This document shows, one piece after another, positions 1 through 9,074 of a stretch of 64,000 nucleotides of DNA. Under the pieces are notes generated by a model, which was not told the DNA's origin, searched no databases, and worked only from the letters and a program-made list of their open reading frames with translations. Source of the stretch: an uncultured Lachnospiraceae bacterium (GTDB lineage Bacteria; Bacillota; Clostridia; Lachnospirales; Lachnospiraceae); assembly GCA_902779395.1 (NCBI GenBank), contig CACZBK010000007.1, forward strand, positions 1-64,000, read 5' to 3'. The position numbers and the translations under genes are program-made. Each line of letters opens with the position of its first letter. Position 1 is the stretch's first letter.

Positions 1-90
1 TTGTTTGATGTATTTGAGTTTGCGGCTCATACTTACATCATTCTGGGAGATTTTATTTATTTGTCAAAGTTCTTATTTCATTCTCTATAG
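1..90 (+). CDS. possible 3' end of a gene cut by the left edge
   Basis: From the first base, one plus-strand frame stays open for 29 codons and closes with TAG at 88-90. The residues are hydrophobic and aromatic, as in the tail of a membrane protein. No start, domain or neighbour can be seen, so this may be chance. Confidence 0.2.
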   Translation: MFDVFEFAAHTYIILGDFIYLSKFLFHSL

Positions 91-106
91 GAATGCTTTA
101 TTTTTG

Positions 107-135
107 CGGCAGATATCGGTTTAAACTATCTGCCG
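107..135. repeat. inverted repeat (hairpin) downstream of the GGDEF gene
   Basis: The arms CGGCAGAT (107-114) and ATCTGCCG (128-135) are perfect complements around a 13-base loop. No T-run follows on either strand, so it is at best an atypical terminator or RNA 3'-end structure. Confidence 0.4.
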
Positions 136-141
136 ATTAGG

Positions 142-2055
142 TTAATATCTGGATCTTCCGTCACGTGCATGAACTTCCTGTTTTATCTTATACATCAGGT
201 TGTCCGCTTCCTTAACGTATTCCTGCAGATTAGACGGTGCTTCGGGGTCTGTGATCACATATCCGCAGCTGGCAGATATCTCATAAGGCTGGGAACCGTC
301 ATGGTTCTTTACCGACAGATAGGACAGTATGTTATGTCTTACCTGTATCGCTGCTTCTTCATCACAGTCTGTTGCTATCAGAAGGAATTCATCACCGCCG
401 AAACGCACCGCGATCCAGTCTTCTTTAAGTACACTCTTTATGGATTCCGCAACTGTCTTTATGGCATTATCACCATGAAGATGTCCGAACTGGTCATTGA
501 TACGCTTCATGTAATTGATATCCACGAACATCACCATCATCCTGCTCTTATCTTTAAGACTCTGTTCGTAAAGAGCCGAAGCCTTATCCTCATAGGCCAG
601 ACGGTTATACAGGCCTGTCATGGGATCACGGTTATAGATACGTGTCAGGTCTTTATTAAGCCCGTCCAGACGAAGGTTTATGCGCAGAAGTTTAAGCGAC
701 TGCTGCAGTTTTTCCAGATACGGATAAAGCATATCCTGCATCATGATGACCGGTTCATCCACAAATACCATATATCCGTAATTATACTGGAAGTAATGTA
801 AAGGACAGAAAGTGTACACATGCTGTTCCCCATCGACTTTTTTATATCCGGGAACAAGCTCATGGCGGCTGGTCATCCTTTCACTCTGGATCTTTTTATC
901 CTTAAAGGCAACAACCGCTTCCATCTGTTCTTTATAACCGTTTACAAACAGTTCTTCTTCTTTTGCGATCACATCCTCAAAGTATTCGGGATCGATCACA
1001 ATATAGAATTCCTTTCCTTCATATGTATTGTTACGCTGATAATGGGTCTGCATTTCCTTTTTCAGCGAGTTATAATCCGCCGTTTCGGAAATACGTGAAC
1101 GCAATATCCGTTCATACATCTCAAGAGAAGTGGAATCCAGATGATGACGATATGAAAACTGACAGTATTCTTTTCTGATCTTTGTAAACTTCGGCAGATC
1201 CCTGCATCCGCAGCTTTCCGCATGTATAAACAGGGATGGGATGGTATACTGTTTCTGTACCTCCCTGCCGTATATCTGATCGTAGATGATACAGCAGCTC
1301 TTATATCCTATCTCTTCAAAATTAGGATCCACTGTTGAAAGAGCGGGATAAAAGTGATTACCGTAGGAGATATTATCAAACCCCGTTATGATGATATCTT
1401 CCGGCACGGAATAGCCACGGGCATATACCGTTGTCAGTGCTGACATCGCCATTATGTCATTGGCGCAGACCATCGCATCGGGAAAGCTATTCTCATCGGC
1501 ATACTTCTCGATCGTAATCTCAGGGATCGTATTTCCCCATTCTCCGTATATGATATCTTCTTCCTTAAGTTCCAGACCATGTTCCTTCAGGACCTGCCTG
1601 GTGACTTCAAGCCGGGCCATACTGTCCACATGATCGGGCGTACCGCCCATAAAGACTATGCGCTTTACGCCATGTTCCTCCACGAGATGCGTTATCTGTT
1701 CCCGCATCCCGTCCTCATTTGAAAAGTTCAGACACGGTATATCATCTACGGGCATACCCACGCTTACCACGGGAATGTTCTTTTCCCTGGCCTCACGGCA
1801 TAATCTCATGGCTGTCGGAATAGAGTTAACATGATTCGAAAGCACTATCACGCCATCAAAATCTTCCATATATCCAAGAGAATATATGTTAAGTTCTCCC
1901 TGATTTATCTGATGCTCAGGGCTGTATGTCGCAAAACTCAAAAATACGAAGACATCAAAATCTTCTTTTTCGGCATATCTGCGCATCCCTTTCAGCGCCT
2001 GCATTAAAGATTCTATACTGAATCCGTTGGCGTATACGGCTATCTTTCGCTTCAT
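142..2055 (-). CDS. LacI-type sugar-binding-sensor diguanylate cyclase (GGDEF)
   Basis: Predicted cytoplasmic diguanylate cyclase of 637 residues that would make c-di-GMP from GTP. The first ~280 residues resemble the periplasmic-binding-protein-like ligand domain of LacI/GalR regulators, but there is no DNA-binding helix-turn-helix in front. A middle linker with several Cys/His residues leads to a C-terminal GGDEF domain (about 470-637) with an intact GGDEF signature near residue 553. The inhibitory-site arginine motif RxxD is replaced by KEDW, so product feedback through the I-site is probably absent. The start at 2055 is chosen because AGAGGAAAG lies just upstream; longer starts would run into the upstream gene. 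It follows the EAL gene by 20 bases, which suggests co-transcription of a synthase and a hydrolase. Confidence 0.85.
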   Translation of the reverse strand: MKRKIAVYANGFSIESLMQALKGMRRYAEKEDFDVFVFLSFATYSPEHQINQGELNIYSLGYMEDFDGVIVLSNHVNSIPTAMRLCREAREKNIPVVSVGMPVDDIPCLNFSNEDGMREQITHLVEEHGVKRIVFMGGTPDHVDSMARLEVTRQVLKEHGLELKEEDIIYGEWGNTIPEITIEKYADENSFPDAMVCANDIMAMSALTTVYARGYSVPEDIIITGFDNISYGNHFYPALSTVDPNFEEIGYKSCCIIYDQIYGREVQKQYTIPSLFIHAESCGCRDLPKFTKIRKEYCQFSYRHHLDSTSLEMYERILRSRISETADYNSLKKEMQTHYQRNNTYEGKEFYIVIDPEYFEDVIAKEEELFVNGYKEQMEAVVAFKDKKIQSERMTSRHELVPGYKKVDGEQHVYTFCPLHYFQYNYGYMVFVDEPVIMMQDMLYPYLEKLQQSLKLLRINLRLDGLNKDLTRIYNRDPMTGLYNRLAYEDKASALYEQSLKDKSRMMVMFVDINYMKRINDQFGHLHGDNAIKTVAESIKSVLKEDWIAVRFGGDEFLLIATDCDEEAAIQVRHNILSYLSVKNHDGSQPYEISASCGYVITDPEAPSNLQEYVKEADNLMYKIKQEVHARDGRSRY

Positions 2056-2075
2056 ACAAACTTTCCTCTTTGGAT

Positions 2076-4025
2076 TTAATATGTGATCATCACATCTTCC
2101 CATTTACCGGATATAAATTCCATATACTGTTCGGGAGGAAGAGGTTTTGAGAAGAGATAGCCCTGCAGATAATCACAGCCGTTCGCTATCAGTATGTCCG
2201 CCATCTCCTTAGTCTCTATTCCTTCCACCACTATCTTCTTACCCACTTCCTTGATCATACGGATGGTATTCTTTAATATCTTCATGGAGGCTTCATCGTT
2301 CATTGCCTGCCAGAGTATTCCCTTATCGATCTTAACTATATCCACCGGCAGCTTGATAAGATAATCTATCGCTGCAAAGCCCGATCCGAAATCATCGAGA
2401 GAGAAGGTGACTCCCTTACTGTGAAGATGGGTTATCAGTTCATTTACACTCTCCATGCCGTAACTTTTCATCTCGGCAGTCTCGGTTATCTCCAGATTGA
2501 TCTGACGGAAGTCCACGCCGAATTCCGTAGCCACACTTATAAGCTGGCTGGCCAGCTCCATACGGTTGCACTGCTCCGGAGAAAGATTGATCTCGATATA
2601 ATTGACACCCTTTGAGAGCACATCTTTTTCCTTGATAAAACGACATACAGTACGGAAAACATAATCTCCTATATCATGGATACGGCCGTTCTTTTCTGCA
2701 ATGGGGATGAATTCCTCCGGTCCCACAAAACCGATCCTGTCATCCTTTAAGCGGATAAGAGCTTCGGAACAGGAGAATGTCCTTGAATGTATATCCAGTA
2801 TGGGCTGGAAATATACCATGAAGCCGTCATTCTTGATAGCATTGTCGATAAGACGCAGAACTTCCTTCTCACGGCGGATAGGCTTGATAAGCTCATCGCT
2901 TTCCTGGATGCTTAAGTCGGAATCACTGAAACGGTCGGCTGTATTCTGTATGAGCGTAGTCATCTCATATCCCTCTACATTCTCACCGTTTACATTTATA
3001 AAGCTGATGACCGGCTCCAGATCCAGTACCACTTCATCATCACCGATCTCCAAAACAAAGCTTACTTTAAAGCATTCCTTTATCTGCTCTCTGAGCTGGT
3101 GTGTATTGGCCACGGTCCTGATCACCGCAAAGCAGTTAAGATCAACATAATATGCACTCTTTCCGAACTCGCGGCAGATACGTTCTGCGATACGTTCAGC
3201 CAGATCATCCACACCCATGCGGCCTAAAGAATGTTTGATATTTTCAAAGTCATCGATCTTTATTATCGCCATCAGGTAATTTTCCTTACGATAACGGAGC
3301 TGATCGATCGTTTTTATGAAAGCTCTCCGGTTATAACAGAGGGTATCGCCGTGAAGATAATAGGCCTGATTCTCAAAAGCGGTATGTATGAAGAACAATA
3401 CCATGGAACAGACAAAATTCGAAATGACGTGCCGGCGGTGATGGAACTGGAATAAGACTGCAAGAAATACACCTATGGCAAAGAACAGGATCGAAAGCAC
3501 CTGATAATGATTGAACATCTTGCGCTTTGCTATAAAGATGGTAATGGCGATGGCTACGCATGTAAAAGCTGTCACATAAAGCGTGTTCATCATGCTGCCA
3601 TGAGTATATTTTCCGTTCTCATCAAAATAAAAGATCAGTTTCGTGACAGGTGTAAACCCTATCATGACGGTATCGTAAATGACTACCGCCGCGCCTATCA
3701 GAGCCATTACCTTTTTAATGGAACCTATCTTTGTTTTACTGTCTACATATAATAAGAACAGGACCGCCATGAAATTATACAATAACATGTAGGAAATACT
3801 GCTTGCATAATTGACCCACATGGGGTAACGTTCCGGAAATGAAATGGTATAGAAAGTCGTGATATTGACTAAAGATGCCAGAAGGTTGTCAATAAGCATC
3901 ACAAAAAAGATCTTGTTCGAACGCAGGGAATAATTGCGCTTCATAAAAAACACGATCAGCAAAATGCATGTCGCGCCTGCCGAAGCTATACAATAATGGG
4001 GATTATATAATAAGCCTTCTGTCAT
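2076..4025 (-). CDS. membrane-anchored degenerate-GGDEF/EAL phosphodiesterase
   Basis: Predicted c-di-GMP phosphodiesterase of 649 residues. The first ~220 residues hold about six to seven hydrophobic helices, a possible membrane sensor. A degenerate GGDEF-like domain (about 225-380) lacks the GGDEF signature. A full EAL domain follows, with the EAL triad at 421-423, the ITE motif, the DDFG motif and the late VEGIET and QGYLFSKP segments, so it is likely active. The ATG at 4025 is preferred over a TTG at 4064; neither has a clear ribosome site, so the start is uncertain. It is divergent from parA and upstream of a diguanylate cyclase, forming a turnover pair. Confidence 0.85.
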   Translation of the reverse strand: MTEGLLYNPHYCIASAGATCILLIVFFMKRNYSLRSNKIFFVMLIDNLLASLVNITTFYTISFPERYPMWVNYASSISYMLLYNFMAVLFLLYVDSKTKIGSIKKVMALIGAAVVIYDTVMIGFTPVTKLIFYFDENGKYTHGSMMNTLYVTAFTCVAIAITIFIAKRKMFNHYQVLSILFFAIGVFLAVLFQFHHRRHVISNFVCSMVLFFIHTAFENQAYYLHGDTLCYNRRAFIKTIDQLRYRKENYLMAIIKIDDFENIKHSLGRMGVDDLAERIAERICREFGKSAYYVDLNCFAVIRTVANTHQLREQIKECFKVSFVLEIGDDEVVLDLEPVISFINVNGENVEGYEMTTLIQNTADRFSDSDLSIQESDELIKPIRREKEVLRLIDNAIKNDGFMVYFQPILDIHSRTFSCSEALIRLKDDRIGFVGPEEFIPIAEKNGRIHDIGDYVFRTVCRFIKEKDVLSKGVNYIEINLSPEQCNRMELASQLISVATEFGVDFRQINLEITETAEMKSYGMESVNELITHLHSKGVTFSLDDFGSGFAAIDYLIKLPVDIVKIDKGILWQAMNDEASMKILKNTIRMIKEVGKKIVVEGIETKEMADILIANGCDYLQGYLFSKPLPPEQYMEFISGKWEDVMITY

Positions 4026-4186
4026 ATTACAGTTTATTTTACCATACCCAAAAAACAGCGTCAATCACTGCGGTCCATACAAGATATAGTACACTGATGC
4101 CTATATCTGGGACTTGATTTTTGATCCGTTACATTGGAAAATATATGCAGTATGTTTTGAAAAATCCGTGAAAAAAAGGGGAGAAA

Positions 4187-4948
4187 ATGGAAAAGATCAT
4201 AGCTATCACCAATCAGAAAGGTGGCGTAGGCAAGACTACAACTGCCGTTAATCTGTCAGCCTGCCTGGCCGAACTGAACAAAAGGGTACTGCTTATCGAT
4301 ACAGACCCCCAGGGAAATGCCACCAGCGGTTTTTCCATTAATAAGGTTGAACAGGAAAATACCATCTATGAGCTGCTCCTTCAGGAAGTTTCCATAGGAG
4401 AATGCATCATCAGGGATGTTATGCCGAACATTTCGGTTATACCGGCCAATGTAAATCTCGCTGCAGCTGAGATAGAACTGATAGGTGTAGAGAATAAAGA
4501 ATTCATATTGAGCAGGGAAATGGAATATATTAAGGATGACTTTGATTATGTCATTATCGACTGTCCTCCCGCGCTCACTACCCTTACGCTCAATGCTCTT
4601 ACAACCGCAAACAGCGTGATAGTTCCGATACAGTGCGAATATCTTGCCCTGGAAGGACTCTCGGATCTGATACAGACCGTAAATCTAGTAAAGGAACGCT
4701 TAAACCCCGCTCTGGATCTTGAGGGAATAGTCTTCACAATGTATGACAGCCGTACGCTCCTTTCTTCGGAGGTCGTAAATAATGTCACATCTCATTTCCC
4801 CGATAAGGTATATGAGACAAAGATCCCCCGCAATGTGCGTCTTTCCGAAGCACCCAGTTTCGGTCAGCCCATAACCGTCTATGACAGCAGATCAACCGGT
4901 GCGGATGCGTACCGCAGACTTGCACAGGAGGTAATCAACAGAAAATAA
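4187..4948 (+). CDS. parA: ParA/Soj-type chromosome-partitioning ATPase
   Basis: ParA-family ATPase of 253 residues, the usual length for chromosomal Soj. The deviant Walker A motif KGGVGKTT sits at residues 11-18, with the signature lysine at its start; the DTDPQGNATSG and IDCPPAL segments are the A' and B motifs. It would bind nucleoid DNA as an ATP dimer and be cycled by ParB at parS. RBS GGGGAG at 4178-4183. No parB follows: the next codon after its stop is the start of a D,D-carboxypeptidase. Two parS sites lie 15 kb away near mnmE, so a ParB is expected elsewhere in the genome. The gene runs toward the origin, against the expected leftward fork. Confidence 0.93.
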   Translation: MEKIIAITNQKGGVGKTTTAVNLSACLAELNKRVLLIDTDPQGNATSGFSINKVEQENTIYELLLQEVSIGECIIRDVMPNISVIPANVNLAAAEIELIGVENKEFILSREMEYIKDDFDYVIIDCPPALTTLTLNALTTANSVIVPIQCEYLALEGLSDLIQTVNLVKERLNPALDLEGIVFTMYDSRTLLSSEVVNNVTSHFPDKVYETKIPRNVRLSEAPSFGQPITVYDSRSTGADAYRRLAQEVINRK

Positions 4949-7027
4949 ATGGCAAGGAATAACAGTTTCAAACGTAAGTTACCTGTTTTTATCATCACCT
5001 TTCTGCTTGCTATCACAGCAGGAGGTGTTTTTTTGGTAATGCTCCTGCTGCGACCGGAACGTAAACTCGCAGGCAGCTGGCTAAGACATACCGCCGTGGA
5101 AAATGACGCCGTAAACATAGCAAAAGGCTGGCTGGGCGAAGCACGGCTCGGAAACAAAGCAGACCTTGGTATGATCGATGATGTATATGCAGACATCACC
5201 CTTACTTTAAATAAAGATGATACCTGGTCCATGAGCCTGGATGAGGCAGGCTATACCGAACAGTATAAAAATGCTTATAAAACCCTGGCAGCTGCACTTC
5301 GCTCCGTACTTATAATGCGCGCCGCAGAGCTGGGTGCAGAAGTGAGCGATGAGCAGGCCGAAGATGCCATATTAAAAGCCTGCGGATATTCTTCATATGA
5401 CTATGTCCTGCAATATGCTCCTTCCCTGCTTCCGGACGCAGCAAGCCTTTCTTCCGGATATAAGCGTCAGGGCAGCTACAGTGCAAAGGGCGGTATACTT
5501 AAGCGCGAAGGAATGGATGATATGCGCTTTCTGGTCAATGATGATGAGCTGGTACTCTCATCCGGTTCAGAAAGCGAAATATATGTAAACAGCGGCAGGA
5601 ATGAGGCTCAGGATATACTGGGCATGTTACAGCCCCTGACAGTTTATGCAGCGGGAAACAACCATAATATACTTGAAAACCTTACCCTGGTCGTGGACGG
5701 AGGCAGCCGTTTCAATATAAAGACCCTTCATTACGATTACAGAAACAACCGTTTTGTTTCCATGAGGGATATGGCTTATGCTCTGAGCGGGACGGATAAA
5801 CAGTTCGAACTTAGCGTGACGGCAGATACTATAAGCATTACCGGAAATAAACCTTACGGTGCCGTAGGCGGCGAAGGCGAGCTCTTCCCCAGGACCCAGA
5901 GAGAACCTGAGGAAGAAGATCCCCTGTACAATACCGGAGTGCTTAAATTCAATACCATGGACCTTAACGGTGCAACTGTTAAATACTATACTTTTATAGG
6001 AAGCAATACCGCCGGCAATAAAGATGCTTATATAAACCTTACCGACCTTGCAATGCTGCTGGATCTTGATGTGCATATAGAAAACGGCGAACTTAAGCTT
6101 AACACACAGGGCGGCTATTCTCTTGATATTGCTGCTCTTAAAACGGAAGGTTTCTTTGATGAAGTAAACTCTGCCCTTGTGGGCGATGCCACTACCGGCG
6201 AGATCTTCGTCTCCTCCATGGAAGATGTTCCCGTTCCCATTGCCAGCACCACCAAGCTTATGACCTATCTGTGTGTCATGGATGCTTTAAGCGCCGGCGA
6301 GATATCTGCGGATGACATGGCGAACGTAAGCAAAAAGGGCGAGATCTTATCACGGAGCATAGATGGTGTGATAAAGCTGAATGAAGGCCAGCAGATACAT
6401 GTGGATCAGCTGATCAAGGGAATGCTGCTGCCGAGCAGTAATGAATGTGCGCTGACTCTTGCCGAATACGTTGCAGGAAGTGAAGCGGCTTTCGTTGAAA
6501 GAATGAATACCAAGGCTGCCCTGCTCGGGATAGCTGACGGAACGCTGTTTATTAACTGCCACGGTCTTCCCGAATATAATGATGACACGGCCACCAGCAA
6601 AAGACAGAACCACATGAGTGCAAGGAGCATGTTCATTCTTGTACAGCATATACTTAAGACCTACCCGCAGATAAAAGAACTTACTTCAAGCAAAAGCTTC
6701 TATCTGGAAGACCTTAGCAGAGAAGTACGCAATACAAACCCGCTCTTATATAACCTTCCCGACTGCTTCGGCTTAAAAACAGGAACTACCATCAAGTCCG
6801 GAGCCTGTCTGGTATCGGGGATGTATGCAACAGATGCTGAAGGAAACCGCCATGAAATAGTAGCCATGGAATTCGGGGCAGAAGACTCTACCGTAAGAGT
6901 GAGCCTGTCACAGGAACTCTTACTGTACGGACGGGATATGTTAAGATCATCTCATATTGAAAATAACCCCCCGGCGACACCCGACACCCCGGAAAAGCTG
7001 ATCACTGAAGCACTGAAATACCTGTAA
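4949..7027 (+). CDS. membrane-anchored D-alanyl-D-alanine carboxypeptidase (peptidase S11)
   Basis: Predicted penicillin-binding D,D-carboxypeptidase that trims the terminal D-Ala of peptidoglycan stem peptides. One N-terminal membrane helix (about 10-35) leads to a ~370-residue extracellular region with stretches that resemble copper-amine-oxidase-N-like stalk domains. The C-terminal S11 domain has the three expected motifs: STTK with nucleophile Ser433 and Lys436, SSN at 496-498, and KTGT at 610-613. At 692 residues it is longer than typical DacA/DacF (about 400) because of the stalk region. The ATG directly abuts the parA stop (TAA-ATG), with AGGAGG inside the end of parA at an unusually long spacing, so translational coupling is likely. 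A terminator follows. Confidence 0.9.
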   Translation: MARNNSFKRKLPVFIITFLLAITAGGVFLVMLLLRPERKLAGSWLRHTAVENDAVNIAKGWLGEARLGNKADLGMIDDVYADITLTLNKDDTWSMSLDEAGYTEQYKNAYKTLAAALRSVLIMRAAELGAEVSDEQAEDAILKACGYSSYDYVLQYAPSLLPDAASLSSGYKRQGSYSAKGGILKREGMDDMRFLVNDDELVLSSGSESEIYVNSGRNEAQDILGMLQPLTVYAAGNNHNILENLTLVVDGGSRFNIKTLHYDYRNNRFVSMRDMAYALSGTDKQFELSVTADTISITGNKPYGAVGGEGELFPRTQREPEEEDPLYNTGVLKFNTMDLNGATVKYYTFIGSNTAGNKDAYINLTDLAMLLDLDVHIENGELKLNTQGGYSLDIAALKTEGFFDEVNSALVGDATTGEIFVSSMEDVPVPIASTTKLMTYLCVMDALSAGEISADDMANVSKKGEILSRSIDGVIKLNEGQQIHVDQLIKGMLLPSSNECALTLAEYVAGSEAAFVERMNTKAALLGIADGTLFINCHGLPEYNDDTATSKRQNHMSARSMFILVQHILKTYPQIKELTSSKSFYLEDLSREVRNTNPLLYNLPDCFGLKTGTTIKSGACLVSGMYATDAEGNRHEIVAMEFGAEDSTVRVSLSQELLLYGRDMLRSSHIENNPPATPDTPEKLITEALKYL

Positions 7028-7039
7028 AACCAGACTAAA

Positions 7040-7068
7040 AAAGGCCGCCGGATCTCTCGACGGCCTTT
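7040..7068. terminator. bidirectional Rho-independent terminator
   Basis: AAAGGCCG (7040-7047) pairs with CGGCCTTT (7061-7068) around a 13-base loop. It separates the convergent carboxypeptidase and GH43 genes. The minus strand has a run of T bases after the stem; the plus strand has a weaker T-rich tail. Confidence 0.85.
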
Positions 7069-7082
7069 CTATCTTATTTCTG

Positions 7083-8048
7083 TTACGGTGTCATGGTTAT
7101 GATCTTTCCGTTCTCATCATACTTAAGTTCCATGTACTTAACGGTACGTCTGTGGTTGACACCCTTCGACAGTTCACAGTCATGATAGAAGAGATACCAC
7201 TTTCCATGATATTCTACTATTGAATGATGGGTAGTCCATCCGATAACAGGCTCAAGTATACGTCCGCCATAAGTGAAAGGTCCCATAGGTGAATCACCTA
7301 CTGCATATACAAGGTAATGAGTGGTTCCGGTGGAATATGAGAAATAATACTTTCCGTTATACTTATGCATCCAGGGGCCTTCAAAATATCTGCGGTCTTC
7401 ATCACCTGCGCGCAGCTCATTTCCGTTTTCATCAAGGATCTTAATATGCTGATAGCCGCCCTTCATCTCTTTCATGTTATCGGCAAGCTCGCATACCAGA
7501 GGACCTACCTCAGGCTCATCCTTTGCATTCTCACCACCGTTGGGATCAAACTTTCCGGTCTTCCACTTCTCAAGCTGTCCTCCCCAGAGACCGCCGTTAT
7601 ACATATATGCCTTGCCGTCATCATCGATAAAAACGGCGGGATCGATGCTGTATGATCCGGGCATATAATCATCTTCCGGCTTAAAAGGTCCTACAGGGCT
7701 GTCGCTTACAGCAACACCGATATGGAATATCCCATCCTTATCACGAGCGGGGAAATACAGATAATACTTGCCATCCTTAAATGCACAGTCGGGAGCCCAC
7801 ATCTGCTTGCTTACCCAGGGCACATCCTTCATATGAAGTGCCTCACCGTTATCAACGCAATCCGCTTCAAGATTATCAAGTGAAAGGATGTGATAATCCT
7901 CCATCTGATACTCATCGCCTTCATCATTATCCTCACCGTCATGAGCAAGGTCATGTGAAGGATAAATGTAGATCTTGTCGTTGAACACATGAGCCGAAGG
8001 GTCTGCAGTGAAAATGTGTGTAACCAGAGGTTTTTTCTGTTCAGCCAT
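7083..8048 (-). CDS. intracellular family GH43 glycoside hydrolase
   Basis: Five-bladed beta-propeller GH43 enzyme of 321 residues, probably a beta-xylosidase or alpha-L-arabinofuranosidase. The expected catalytic acids are visible: Asp16 in TADPS (general base), Asp136 in SIDPAVF (pKa modulator) and Glu223 in YFEGPW (general acid). There is no signal peptide, so it would act on oligosaccharides already imported. RBS AAGGAGA precedes the ATG at 8048. It is a paralogue of the GH43 at 47.8 kb. The exact linkage cannot be read from the sequence. Confidence 0.9.
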   Translation of the reverse strand: MAEQKKPLVTHIFTADPSAHVFNDKIYIYPSHDLAHDGEDNDEGDEYQMEDYHILSLDNLEADCVDNGEALHMKDVPWVSKQMWAPDCAFKDGKYYLYFPARDKDGIFHIGVAVSDSPVGPFKPEDDYMPGSYSIDPAVFIDDDGKAYMYNGGLWGGQLEKWKTGKFDPNGGENAKDEPEVGPLVCELADNMKEMKGGYQHIKILDENGNELRAGDEDRRYFEGPWMHKYNGKYYFSYSTGTTHYLVYAVGDSPMGPFTYGGRILEPVIGWTTHHSIVEYHGKWYLFYHDCELSKGVNHRRTVKYMELKYDENGKIITMTP

Positions 8049-8081
8049 TTTTTAATCTCCTTATATTATAAATATTTTTTA

Positions 8082-8915
8082 TCACCAATCCGAATCCCAA
8101 TCGGAACCGCTGTCCCAGTCCCAGTCGGAACCGCTGTCCCAGGAATCCCAGTCATCATCGTCATCCCAGGATGAGCTTGAACTTGAATCACTGTCATAGC
8201 TGTATTCTTCATAATAATCTGAATCCGAAAAATCATATCCGCCGTAATCGCTGCTGTAATAGGATGAGTCATAATAATCCCCCATGTCCTCATAAGGCAT
8301 GGATGAGGGGATCCAGTCATCATAAGCATCATCATACAGATACCAGCTGCCGCGCTGGTTATAATAATGAGCTCCGTTATATGTATAATATCCTGTGCTG
8401 GGGCCCGAAAGTGCATAGCCGATACAGATTATAACAAATGCGGTAATAAGGATAAATATCAGGTTCCTTATCTTACGTTTGCGTCTGTATTCCTGTTGTC
8501 TTGCCCGCTGGGCTGCATTATTCCGGGGAGCCCGGGACGGAGCCTGCATATTTGCGGCTTTGTGTCCCGCAAATTCGGAACGCAGCTTTTGATATATCTC
8601 ATTTACTGCATATGCTTCATCTTTTCCGTTATAGCGTACGGCACGACTTCCGTCTGCTTTGTTCTTATATACTACGACGTTTTCGCCGTCACGATATATG
8701 CCGAATGCCTTAGCACCTTTATAATCCTCGCCGATATGAAAATGCATCTGTGCGAGAGGCACTTTGTTATCTGCACAGTATTTTTTCAGTTCATCAATTG
8801 TTTTGGGTATCTGGTTGGAAACTCTGCGGATATTTTTATTTGTTGCTCCGCAGTTAGGACAATTCTCCAGCTGATCGTCAAAAAATCCGTCACAATAATC
8901 GCATTTTACGTCCAT
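8082..8915 (-). CDS. zinc-ribbon, single-pass membrane protein with acidic Ser/Asp/Trp tail
   Basis: Unrecognised protein of 277 residues. It opens with a zinc-ribbon of two CxxC pairs (residues 5-8 and 19-22). A central region of about 90 residues follows, then a basic stretch and one membrane helix (about 150-170). The C-terminal ~110 residues are extremely rich in Asp, Ser, Tyr, Gly and Trp and end in DSGSDW-type repeats. This layout suggests a cytosolic zinc-ribbon domain with an extracellular, highly acidic tail, although the polarity is inferred. RBS GAGGGAGGAATCC precedes the ATG. It is the last gene before the divergent promoter of the giant helicase gene. Confidence 0.75.
   Translation of the reverse strand: MDVKCDYCDGFFDDQLENCPNCGATNKNIRRVSNQIPKTIDELKKYCADNKVPLAQMHFHIGEDYKGAKAFGIYRDGENVVVYKNKADGSRAVRYNGKDEAYAVNEIYQKLRSEFAGHKAANMQAPSRAPRNNAAQRARQQEYRRKRKIRNLIFILITAFVIICIGYALSGPSTGYYTYNGAHYYNQRGSWYLYDDAYDDWIPSSMPYEDMGDYYDSSYYSSDYGGYDFSDSDYYEEYSYDSDSSSSSSWDDDDDWDSWDSGSDWDWDSGSDWDSDW
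8101..8142. repeat. tandem repeat, 24-base period, in the acidic tail
   Basis: An 18-base unit, TCGGAACCGCTGTCCCAG, occurs at 8101-8118 and again at 8125-8142. On the coding (minus) strand it encodes the DSGSDW-type repeats that end the zinc-ribbon protein. Copy number could vary between strains. Confidence 0.8.
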
Positions 8916-8994
8916 GGATTCCTCCCTCTCATATATATGAGGATATATTCAACCTCGTGTATAATATCATATATAATGATACTGTGGCAAGTGC

Positions 8995-9023
8995 TTGACA
9001 AGGGGTTCTAAAAATAAGACAAT
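8995..9023 (+). promoter_or_regulatory. sigma-A-type promoter of the giant helicase gene
   Basis: TTGACA (8995-9000), a 17-base spacer and GACAAT (9018-9023, four of six consensus bases) lie 51 bases before the ATG at 9075, which is preceded by AAAAGGGGATC as ribosome site. Confidence 0.6.
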
Positions 9024-9074
9024 CATTATTGAAATCCCGTAACTCACTATATTATAGAAGAAAAGGGGATCGCC

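Noticed and set aside
169-801. Long plus-strand frame opposite the GGDEF gene
   Set aside because: It is the antisense of a clearly conserved GGDEF domain; no ribosome site or domain of its own.
8066-8434. Overlapping frames on both strands across the acidic tail, made of Met/Thr/Ile/Gly or His-rich repeats
   Set aside because: They arise from the tandem repeat read in other frames.
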